Assembly: GCA_903911805.1 (NCBI GenBank)
Contig: CAIWET010000279.1
Location: 1-7,085, forward strand
Source of the DNA: an uncultured Ignavibacteria bacterium
GTDB taxonomy: Bacteria > Bacteroidota > Ignavibacteria > Kapaibacteriales > UBA2268
Reading direction: 5' to 3'
Length of the DNA: 7,085 nt
This document shows positions 1 through 6,171 of this stretch, one piece after another; the stretch's first letter is position 1; every line of letters starts with the position of its first letter. A program made the translations under genes and the position numbers. Under the pieces are notes generated by a model. The model was not told the origin of the DNA. It saw only the letters and a program-made list of their open reading frames with translations, and did no database searches.

Positions 1-11
1 ATTTGAAATAT

Positions 12-1361
12 ATGAAAACAAAGTCTATATATATATGTTCTGAATGCGGATATAAATCGCCAAGATGGCAAGGAAAATGTAGTAATTGTGGTGCTTGGAA
101 TTCTTTTATCGAGGAAACTGTTCAAAAAAATGATAAAAGTATTGAACGAAGTAGTTTTGCAACACAAAAAATTTACAAGCTTAAAGATATAACTGAGACC
201 CAAAATTTTAGAATTAAAACAAACATTGCAGAGTTTGATAGAGTTCTAGGAGGTGGAATAATTCCAGGTTCTTTAATTTTAGTTGGTGGAGATCCAGGAA
301 TTGGTAAATCTACTCTTATGCTTCAATTATGTGCAATTTTAAAAGATTATTCACCGCTATATGTTTCTGGCGAAGAATCACTTGAACAAATTAAATTTAG
401 ATCAACTAGAATTGCAAATATTGATGAAAATTTAGAATTTATGGCTGAAACAAATATTGAAGAAATTTCGGCAGCTATTAAAAGTTCATCTGCACAAATT
501 GTTATAATTGACTCCATTCAGTCTGTTTATACCGATAAAGTAGAATCAACCCCTGGAAGTATCCAACAAGTGAGAGAGTGTTCTTCACTATTGATGAATA
601 TAGCAAAAACTCAAAATAAAGCTATTTTTGTTATTGGTCACGTTACGAAAGATGGATATATTGCGGGCCCAAAAATTTTGGAACATCTTGTTGATACTGT
701 TTTACAATTTGAAGGCGATAAAACATATAATTTCAGAATGTTAAGAGCCTTAAAGAATAGATTTGGTTCTACAAATGAAATTGGTATTTTTGAAATGACT
801 GATACTGGATTGGACGAAGTAAAGAATCCTTCAGAAATCTTTTTATCGCATCGAAACACTCAAGACTCTGGTGTTGCCATTGTTGCTTCAATAGAAGGCA
901 CTAGGCCAATTTTATTAGAAGTTCAAGCTTTGGTTACAGGTGCGAATTATGGTACGCCACAACGAACCACAAACGGTTTTGATATTAGAAGACTACAAAT
1001 GATTTTAGCAGTTCTCGAGAAGAGATTAGGCTTACTTTTAAGAAATAATGATGTTTTTATAAATGTAGCTGGTGGGTTATATTTAAATGATCCCGGAGTG
1101 GATTTGGCAATTGCTGCAGCTATAGTTAGTTCTTATAAAGATATTCCAATTGATTCTTCAACTGTAATTATTGGAGAAATTGGACTTACTGGTGAAGTAA
1201 GAGCAATCTCTAATATTAATTCAAGAATATCTGAAAGTGAAAAGCTTGGTTTTAGCAAGATTATTATGCCACAATTAAATGCAAAGAAAATAAACAAAAC
1301 TAATAAAATTGAATTATTAGGGATTGATAGAATATCGGTTGCATTAACAGCTATTTTTTAA
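12..1361 (+). CDS. radA: DNA repair and recombination ATPase RadA/Sms
   Basis: RadA is a RecA-like ATPase that helps process recombination intermediates by branch migration during DNA repair and acts in the cytoplasm on DNA. All family hallmarks are visible (numbering from the ATG, 449 aa, normal length). There is an N-terminal four-cysteine zinc finger (C9, C12, C23, C26, with the usual PRWQGKC context). The Walker A motif GGDPGIGKST lies at 92-101 and a Walker B-type strand VIIDS at 164-168. The RadA-specific KNRFG motif is at 248-252. A C-terminal Lon-protease-like domain follows from about 285, with DPGVDLAIAAA and GEIGLTGEVR but no Ser-Lys protease dyad, as is usual for RadA. A TTG at position 3 is in frame, but the ATG at 12 gives the expected N-terminus just before the zinc finger. 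The ribosome binding site would lie off the window edge. The stop codon directly abuts the stop of the convergent downstream gene. Confidence 0.97.
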   Translation: MKTKSIYICSECGYKSPRWQGKCSNCGAWNSFIEETVQKNDKSIERSSFATQKIYKLKDITETQNFRIKTNIAEFDRVLGGGIIPGSLILVGGDPGIGKSTLMLQLCAILKDYSPLYVSGEESLEQIKFRSTRIANIDENLEFMAETNIEEISAAIKSSSAQIVIIDSIQSVYTDKVESTPGSIQQVRECSSLLMNIAKTQNKAIFVIGHVTKDGYIAGPKILEHLVDTVLQFEGDKTYNFRMLRALKNRFGSTNEIGIFEMTDTGLDEVKNPSEIFLSHRNTQDSGVAIVASIEGTRPILLEVQALVTGANYGTPQRTTNGFDIRRLQMILAVLEKRLGLLLRNNDVFINVAGGLYLNDPGVDLAIAAAIVSSYKDIPIDSSTVIIGEIGLTGEVRAISNINSRISESEKLGFSKIIMPQLNAKKINKTNKIELLGIDRISVALTAIF

Positions 1362-1781
1362 TTATCTGAACATTTCCTTAAGCATACCCCAAGTTTTTCT
1401 TACAGAACTTACTGAATGGGTAACATTGATAGGATTTGTGTAAATTGATGAATTATCTTTACCTATAAGTTTTATTCTATAGGTGAAAATAGATTTTTGT
1501 TGGCTAGAATTGCTATTATTATTTGCGGATGATAAAGCAGTTTCATCAACGAATTTATAACTTGAAGGAAAACCTTTTGCAGAAAAAGTTGCAACTTTTG
1601 TAAAAATTTGACCTGAAGTTCTTTCGAGTTCATAAGATTTTACATAAGTTTCATCTGATGACTTCCATTCTAAAGTAATAACTTTACTATCAGAGGACGC
1701 ATTGAACGACTCAATATTAATTTCAAATGCAAATACAATTGCACTGAAAACTATAACCAATATCAATATTAACTTTTTCAT
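1362..1781 (-). CDS. Small exported protein with fibronectin type III-like domain
   Basis: This is a 139-residue protein whose specific function I do not recognise. Residues 1-18 form a clear signal peptide: MKK, a long Leu/Ile/Val core, then VFA before the mature part. The next roughly 100 residues look like one fibronectin-III-type beta sandwich: ITLEWKSSDE, then VKSYELERTSG, then FVDETA, then a late strand beginning FTYRIKLIGKD and ending around TNPINV. An Asn/Ser-rich loop sits at about 84-96. The tail (about 123-139) ends in a Lys/Arg-Thr-Trp-Gly segment and MFR, which looks like a short conserved C-terminal motif rather than a random end. It is probably periplasmic or surface-associated. 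The gene follows the thiamine pyrophosphokinase gene after about 62 bases and has no clear Shine-Dalgarno sequence. Export is well supported; the fold assignment is inference from the strand pattern. Confidence 0.8.
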   Translation of the reverse strand: MKKLILILVIVFSAIVFAFEINIESFNASSDSKVITLEWKSSDETYVKSYELERTSGQIFTKVATFSAKGFPSSYKFVDETALSSANNNSNSSQQKSIFTYRIKLIGKDNSSIYTNPINVTHSVSSVRKTWGMLKEMFR

Positions 1782-1785
1782 ATTA

Positions 1786-1816
1786 CAAAATTATAAAATC
1801 ATTTTCAAACTACAAA
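1786..1816 (-). promoter_or_regulatory. Possible Bacteroidota-type promoter (TTTG-N19-TAnnTTTG)
   Basis: Read on the - strand, TTTG (1813-1816) is followed after exactly 19 bases by TAATTTTG (1786-1793). This fits the -33/-7 promoter consensus known in Bacteroides and relatives. It lies directly upstream of the small exported protein gene. Only 4 bases separate the -7 element from the ATG at 1781, so a transcript from it would start at or very near the start codon and be nearly leaderless. In DNA this AT-rich such a match can arise by chance, so confidence is low. Confidence 0.3.
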
Positions 1817-1843
1817 ATAAAAGACAAAAATAATTGCAAAAAG

Positions 1844-2482
1844 TTACAAATCACAGTCAATAAATAATATTATTTGACCATTTATTACATTTATTTCAAA
1901 ATTATCACCTATTGAGCGATTTCTAGCTCCTTCTCTTACTCCAATTTCAAGGAAGTCATTTAATAAATTCCATTTCAAATTTTTAGTTAATAAATCTGCT
2001 TTAGAAATTGGAATTATTGATATTAATTCATTTATCTTAGATTTAACCTCAATATTCTTATCGATAATGAAACCTAATCTTTTTTTATCATAAAAGAACA
2101 GGTTTAATTTTTTTGAGAATTTTTTTAGAATAGAAATATTATTTAAAGTATGTTCCAATTGGCCACCATTAATCCCAAGTACCAAAATATTATTTAAATT
2201 ATTCTGCACACAATAATTAAGAACTTTTTCGAAATCATTAGTTTCCTGGTCATTATCTTTAATAAAAGTTGTTTTGTTGTAATTTATTTCTTCGATATTT
2301 TCAATAGAATCAAAATCACCAATAACGATATCGGCAATTATTTTTAATTTTAAAAGTCTAAAAAAACCACCATCAGCAGCAAGAATTTTGTTTGAATATT
2401 TAACTTTGTTAATTTTTTTTGTAATTTTACTATTTAAACAAATAATATTGTCAAATCTCAACTCGTTTCTTTCAAATAGCAT
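1844..2482 (-). CDS. Thiamine pyrophosphokinase
   Basis: This enzyme transfers pyrophosphate from ATP to thiamine, giving thiamine pyrophosphate, the cofactor for transketolase and 2-oxoacid dehydrogenases; it acts in the cytoplasm. The 212-residue length is typical. The family motifs occur in order: ADGG (36-39), GDFDSI (55-60), DQETNDFEK (78-86) and GINGGQLEHTLNN (103-115). A C-terminal beta-rich half from about 145 carries the LKW segment (169-171) and the late glycine-rich region. Two places differ from the usual pattern. GGRxDH reads GGQLEH, and the usual G-x-S-N segment near the C-terminus reads as GARNRSIG. Both lie near parts of the family linked to substrate binding, so activity is likely but not certain. 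The start codon overlaps the stop of the upstream UPF0316 gene by one base (TAATG), so translation is probably coupled to it; there is no strong separate ribosome binding site. Confidence 0.9.
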   Translation of the reverse strand: MLFERNELRFDNIICLNSKITKKINKVKYSNKILAADGGFFRLLKLKIIADIVIGDFDSIENIEEINYNKTTFIKDNDQETNDFEKVLNYCVQNNLNNILVLGINGGQLEHTLNNISILKKFSKKLNLFFYDKKRLGFIIDKNIEVKSKINELISIIPISKADLLTKNLKWNLLNDFLEIGVREGARNRSIGDNFEINVINGQIILFIDCDL

Positions 2483-3087
2483 TATTTTCTCGATTCAGTT
2501 GATTTTTTGGTACTAATTAATTTTTTATAAATTGGGTCTGGCTCAATTTTAGAATAAGCGCCACCACTTACCATTTTAATATCTTCCACAGTATAAAATG
2601 CATTTTCATCAAATCCTTTAATAATGGTAATAACACTTTTAAGATTTTGTCTTAATATTACCATAAAAATTAATTTAACTTCACCTGAACTACCTTCTCC
2701 ATCAAAAACTGTAAGTATATAGTTGTTTTTTCTTAAATATTCAATCATTTGAACAGATTGCTTATTTGTAATAATTCTCAAAATCACATCTCCTAATGAT
2801 AATTTATTTTCAATTACCATTCCAATCCAATTTCCAACAGCAAAGCCAATACCCCAAGCTATATAATAATAAAAATTATTGAGATTTTTCATAACTTGGC
2901 CAGCAGCAGCAATCCAAATAAGAACTTCAAAGAAACCTAGAATAGGAGCTAAAGATTTATAACCTTTACTTACAAAAATAATTCTGATAGTACCGATGCT
3001 TACATCTAAAATTCTTGCAGTAATAATTAATAAAGGAATAACAACCCAAGCAATGAATGGATCATTGAGATTATCTATTAAATTCAT
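2482..3087 (-). CDS. UPF0316 family membrane protein with DUF2179 domain
   Basis: This 201-residue membrane protein belongs to the UPF0316 family, which has no established biochemical role that I know of. Three hydrophobic segments are visible at about 12-30, 45-63 and 73-92. The family signature ARILDVSIGTIRIIF lies at about 24-38, and GFAVGNWIG plus IENKLSLGD follow at about 81-100. The soluble C-terminal DUF2179-type domain (about 105-178) contains the FDGEGSSGE loop, FDENAFYTVEDIKMV and a GGAYS ending, followed by a charged tail. DUF2179 domains are thought to bind small ligands in related YitT-type proteins; this is a family inference. An AAGGAA ribosome binding site lies upstream. It could serve the ATG at 3087 or an in-frame TTG one codon earlier (3090); I chose the ATG. 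The gene overlaps the thiamine pyrophosphokinase gene by one base. Confidence 0.9.
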   Translation of the reverse strand: MNLIDNLNDPFIAWVVIPLLIITARILDVSIGTIRIIFVSKGYKSLAPILGFFEVLIWIAAAGQVMKNLNNFYYYIAWGIGFAVGNWIGMVIENKLSLGDVILRIITNKQSVQMIEYLRKNNYILTVFDGEGSSGEVKLIFMVILRQNLKSVITIIKGFDENAFYTVEDIKMVSGGAYSKIEPDPIYKKLISTKKSTESRK

Positions 3088-3097
3088 CAATATTATT

Positions 3098-3103
3098 TTC
3101 CTT
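3098..3103 (-). promoter_or_regulatory. Ribosome binding site of the UPF0316 gene
   Basis: AAGGAA on the - strand lies 10 bases before the ATG at 3087 and 7 bases before the in-frame TTG at 3090. It does not fully decide between the two starts, which differ by one residue. No convincing promoter or terminator hairpin is visible in the roughly 59-base gap between this gene and the response regulator gene, so read-through from the motility operon is possible. Confidence 0.6.
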
Positions 3104-3146
3104 AAAAATTCAATATGACGAACTTAACTAAAATTATTAATAAATG

Positions 3147-4358
3147 TTAAATTCTAATAAATATATTACCTAATATTGGATCATTACTATTATGAGATAA
3201 TATTTTCGCAATTGTATTTTCCCTAATTGTTGCTCCTGATGGCATTAGTTTTAAACCAGCATTAGTGATAATATCTCTTGAAAGAACCATTCCATCTTCT
3301 AATTCGTGAAGTTGGACAGGTTTTTCAGAGTTATTACTATCGGATTGATTAGAATTTGCTAAAAATTGTTCGAGTAAAATAACAATACGGTGATCATATA
3401 ATCTTTTTGATTCTCTATAAATTATATCGAAAGCTTCTTTTTGTTCTTTTTTATGATAAACTTTTAATTCTTCAAAATCTAGAGCTACTCTAATAATTCT
3501 TGAACCCAGTGGTATTTGCCAAGATTGTAATCTTCCTGGAAATCCACTTCCATCGAAATTTTCATAAATATGATAAATAATGTCGCCGACATCTTTAAAT
3601 CTTTTAACAGAAGATACAATGTCACGTCCAGAACTAGGTATTTGATACATTAAATTATTTGATATCTGACCATTAACCATAACTGGTGCTTTTAATAATT
3701 CATCAGTTAAAAATATTCTTCCAGAATAACATAAATGTGCAGCTATTTCAATATCTTGCAATTGTTCGTGCTCAATTTGATCAAAATGTTTAGCAATCCA
3801 TACTGCCGTATTGGAAACTTTGGTTAATAATTCTTTAGATGATGGAATTCTAGCTTGTAAAAATTTAATAGAAAGAAGAGTCATATCTCTAACATCATTT
3901 TCTAGAATATCAGCTAATTCAATTAATAATCTGTTTTCCATTGCCAATCTATGCTGTAATTCTACATATCTTGAAGAAGAACGAAGCTTTACTAATAAAT
4001 CATCTGGAGTAAATGGTTTTAAAATATAATCATCTACACCGTGCTCTAAAGCAGATAATCTTAAATCTTTATCAGAACTGGCTGTAATTAAAATAAAATA
4101 TATGCTATTAAGATTTTCATTTGCTCTAATTTTTTTACAAAGTTCAATACCAGTATAAACAGGCATATTAACATCTGAAATAACAATTGAAGGTTGTTTT
4201 TCTTGAATTATATTCCAAGCTTCTAATCCATCGTATGCCGAAAAAACATCACTTTTCGGAAATGTTCTTTTTATTAAAGTTGTTAGAGCAGTTACTATAT
4301 GCTGTTCATCATCAGCAACTAAAAAAGAAATTTCATTATTTCTATCATTATTACTCAT
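3147..4358 (-). CDS. Response regulator: receiver plus degenerate HD-GYP domain
   Basis: A 403-residue protein from the ATG at 4358; an in-frame GTG at 4370 would add four residues but lies inside the ribosome binding site, so the ATG is preferred. Residues about 9-130 form a CheY-like receiver with an intact acidic pair (D16, D17), phosphoacceptor D62 in SDVNMP, T92 and K114 in LKPF. A helical linker (about 132-180) follows. Residues about 180-300 align with HD-GYP domains. The scaffold is kept (AAHL..SGRIFLTDELLKAP, then DGSGFPGRLQSWQIPLGSRI), but the metal ligands are not: HD reads CY, the HHE before DGSG reads IYE, GYP reads GFP, and the aspartate of the VAD motif is Leu. A C-terminal module (about 347-403) contains ELEDGMVLSRDI and LKLMPSGATI. 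HD-GYP enzymes hydrolyse c-di-GMP; this one is probably inactive and may act by binding partners or nucleotide. It overlaps motB by 8 bases, implying a role in motility control. Confidence 0.9.
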   Translation of the reverse strand: MSNNDRNNEISFLVADDEQHIVTALTTLIKRTFPKSDVFSAYDGLEAWNIIQEKQPSIVISDVNMPVYTGIELCKKIRANENLNSIYFILITASSDKDLRLSALEHGVDDYILKPFTPDDLLVKLRSSSRYVELQHRLAMENRLLIELADILENDVRDMTLLSIKFLQARIPSSKELLTKVSNTAVWIAKHFDQIEHEQLQDIEIAAHLCYSGRIFLTDELLKAPVMVNGQISNNLMYQIPSSGRDIVSSVKRFKDVGDIIYHIYENFDGSGFPGRLQSWQIPLGSRIIRVALDFEELKVYHKKEQKEAFDIIYRESKRLYDHRIVILLEQFLANSNQSDSNNSEKPVQLHELEDGMVLSRDIITNAGLKLMPSGATIRENTIAKILSHNSNDPILGNIFIRI

Positions 4359-5295
4359 GCTTAGTTTCACCTTTAATAGTTTCAGTATCTTTTTGCAAGA
4401 AATCGGTTGATTTTAAATTTTTTATTAAAATGCTAATTCTTCTATTTGAAACATCGAATGGATTTTCAGGGGTTAAGAGCTTTTTATCAGCAAACCCAGT
4501 TACTTTATCTATTTGTCCATCGAATAATCCATTAGTTTCTAATATTCGTCTTGAAGAATTTGCTCTATCTGCAGATAATTCCCAATTTGAATAATTTGCA
4601 TTTTTTGCATATTTACGAATATCTGTATGTCCTTCAATATCAACAAAATTTGGAAGTTTGCCAATTTCTTTTGCCAAATTTATTAATATAAACTTAGCTT
4701 TTTCAGTAACTTTAGCACTTCCTACTTCAAAAAATAATGCATCTTTTGTTTCTAATAACTCAATTCTTAATCCTTCTTTTGTCATAATAATCTTGATAGA
4801 TGAGAGAATTTCTTTGAGTTCAGGTTTTGATTGAATTAATTCTTTTAGAGTTTTTTCAATTTCATCACCAGCTTTTTTTACTATATCTTGGGCTTTGGCA
4901 CTATCAATTTTAGCTTTTTCCATCAGTTTACTCACTAATGAATCTCTTAATTCAGGATTAAACTCCATAAAAGTTCCCTTGGAACTTCCGGGATCTGTAC
5001 CAGAACCTGGTCCTTTACCTTGTTTAGGAGCTCCCATAATAATTTGCACAGGAGAACCCTGCGTAGTTTCAAACTTAAACGGACCAGGCTTGCTAAAATG
5101 TGAAGAAACTGATTCTTTTACTTGAGCGCTTGATGCCAAAATCCACATAACAATAAAGAAAGCCATCATAGCAGTAACAAAGTCTGCATAGGCAACTTTC
5201 CAAGCACCGCCGTGGTGACCATGTCCTCCGTGGCCTTTCTTCTTCTTTATTATTATCGGTTGTTCTTTACGAACTTGTTTATCGTCTTCTGACAT
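4351..5295 (-). CDS. motB: Flagellar motor stator protein MotB
   Basis: MotB pairs with MotA to form the inner-membrane ion channel that powers flagellar rotation and anchors it to peptidoglycan. At 314 residues it is of normal size. The cytoplasmic N-terminus is basic (IIIKKKKG, 24-21 bases before the helix region) and runs into a His/Gly-rich stretch at 21-30. The single transmembrane helix (about 34-54) has the classic YADFVTAMMAFF pattern with ion-carrying D38, closely resembling E. coli MotB (D32 there). A plug/linker region of Gly/Pro and then charged helices spans about 60-165. The OmpA-like peptidoglycan-binding domain (about 175-292) shows EGHTDI (221-226), NWELSADRA (237-245) and NRRISIL (284-290). 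The N-terminal similarity favours proton coupling, but this is inference. It starts 8 bases after motA with no evident Shine-Dalgarno sequence, suggesting coupled translation, and its 3' end overlaps the response regulator gene. Confidence 0.95.
   Translation of the reverse strand: MSEDDKQVRKEQPIIIKKKKGHGGHGHHGGAWKVAYADFVTAMMAFFIVMWILASSAQVKESVSSHFSKPGPFKFETTQGSPVQIIMGAPKQGKGPGSGTDPGSSKGTFMEFNPELRDSLVSKLMEKAKIDSAKAQDIVKKAGDEIEKTLKELIQSKPELKEILSSIKIIMTKEGLRIELLETKDALFFEVGSAKVTEKAKFILINLAKEIGKLPNFVDIEGHTDIRKYAKNANYSNWELSADRANSSRRILETNGLFDGQIDKVTGFADKKLLTPENPFDVSNRRISILIKNLKSTDFLQKDTETIKGETKHE
4368..4374 (-). promoter_or_regulatory. Ribosome binding site of the response regulator gene
   Basis: AAAGGTG on the - strand lies 9 bases before the ATG at 4358 and is embedded in the 3' end of motB. 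Its last three bases are the GTG at 4370-4368, the alternative start. That GTG cannot sensibly use a site it is part of, so this element decides in favour of the ATG. Confidence 0.65.
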
Positions 5296-5303
5296 AATTA
5301 ATA

Positions 5304-6155
5304 TTATTTTTGTTTAATTGCTTCTTCTGTTTCTTTAAATGTTGGTCTGAATTCAGGATCAATCGACCTTCTGCCATATTCTATAGCAACTGCTGCTGGG
5401 GCACCTTTAGCAAATGATAATAATGCTGCTTTTGTTACCTGTAAATATCTTGATTCTTTCATCATATTGTTTTCCATAGCTTTAGCTAATGGACCAACAA
5501 ATCCATAACTCAATAATACGCCAAGAAACGTTCCTACAAGAGCAGAACCTACAGAAGAACCTACTGCTTCAGCACCAGCATTAATTTTACCCATCGTAAT
5601 AATGATACCTAATACAGCTGCCACAATTCCAAGTCCAGGAAAAGCATCAGCAGTTGAACTCAATGCACCAGGCGGCACTGCTTCTTCTGCATGATGTACT
5701 TCTAAATCCAAATCCATCAATTCTTCTAAATCGTGTGCAGGAACACCACCAGATAAAATTACTTTTAAAGTATCGCATAAAAACTCTACGGCGTGATGAT
5801 TAGATAAAAATGATGGATATTTACTTAAAATTGTACTACTCTCAGGAACTTCCACGTGAGGTTCCAATGCAATTAATCCTTCTCTTTTTGCAAATTGGAA
5901 TAATTCATAAAGTAATTTTAATAAATCAATATAAGCTGGTTTGCTAACTTTGGCACCCTTCAATGTACCTAAAATTCCAGATATAACTTTTTTTACTGTA
6001 TTCATATTATTAGCAATTAATAGAGCACCAATTGCTGATCCAATAATAATCAGATATTCATTCGGTACAAACAGGAATAGAGGGTTACCTCCGTGCCACA
6101 TAAAGCCGACTATGATACTCCCTAATACGACTACAAAACCTATTATAACTAACAT
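5304..6155 (-). CDS. motA: Flagellar motor stator protein MotA
   Basis: MotA is the membrane subunit that surrounds MotB in the stator and pushes on the rotor protein FliG. The 283-residue length matches the longer E. coli-type MotA rather than the shorter sodium-type PomA. Four membrane segments are visible at about 1-20, 33-51, 170-190 and 203-224. Functional residues known from E. coli are present at nearly the same numbers: R91 and E98 in REGLIALEPHVE on the cytoplasmic loop, P173 in AFPGLGIVAAVLG, and P222 in FVGPLAKAMENN. The conserved PNEYLIIIGSAIGA segment opens the second helix. The ATG at 6155 has an AAAGG ribosome binding site 8 bases upstream. The gene begins 16 bases after the TPR gene and ends 8 bases before motB, so all are in one operon. 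Nothing suggests loss of function. Confidence 0.96.
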   Translation of the reverse strand: MLVIIGFVVVLGSIIVGFMWHGGNPLFLFVPNEYLIIIGSAIGALLIANNMNTVKKVISGILGTLKGAKVSKPAYIDLLKLLYELFQFAKREGLIALEPHVEVPESSTILSKYPSFLSNHHAVEFLCDTLKVILSGGVPAHDLEELMDLDLEVHHAEEAVPPGALSSTADAFPGLGIVAAVLGIIITMGKINAGAEAVGSSVGSALVGTFLGVLLSYGFVGPLAKAMENNMMKESRYLQVTKAALLSFAKGAPAAVAIEYGRRSIDPEFRPTFKETEEAIKQK

Positions 6156-6163
6156 TTTAAAAA

Positions 6164-6168
6164 CCTTT
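6164..6168 (-). promoter_or_regulatory. Ribosome binding site of motA
   Basis: AAAGG on the - strand lies 8 bases before the motA ATG and within the 16-base gap after the TPR gene stop codon. It supports the 6155 start and indicates that motA is translated from the message that also carries the TPR gene. Confidence 0.6.
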
Positions 6169-6171
6169 ATT

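Noticed and set aside
27..37. Short TA dinucleotide run near the radA start
   Set aside because: It encodes Ser-Ile-Tyr-Ile in the conserved N-terminus of RadA and is too short to be a meaningful repeat.
638..859. Open reading frame on the - strand inside radA
   Set aside because: It lies wholly within the strongly conserved RadA coding sequence on the other strand and shows no recognisable domain.
1782..1843. Possible terminator after the thiamine pyrophosphokinase gene
   Set aside because: The gap is A/T-rich but I see no stable GC-containing stem, so no terminator is called.
3124..3150. Inverted repeat TTAAC / GTTAA near the end of the response regulator gene
   Set aside because: Arms are only five AT-rich bases with a 17-base loop and no T-run on the correct side, so it is not a credible terminator or operator.
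3811..4029. Open reading frame on the + strand inside the response regulator gene
   Set aside because: It is antisense to the conserved receiver and linker region, with no domain or ribosome binding site.
4187..4594. 135-residue + strand open frame across the motB/response regulator junction
   Set aside because: It is antisense to two well-supported genes. Its composition (Phe, Leu, Ser, His rich) is what reverse reading of AT-rich coding DNA produces.
4895..5125. Open reading frame on the + strand inside motB
   Set aside because: It mirrors the Gly/Pro-rich linker of MotB and has no independent support.
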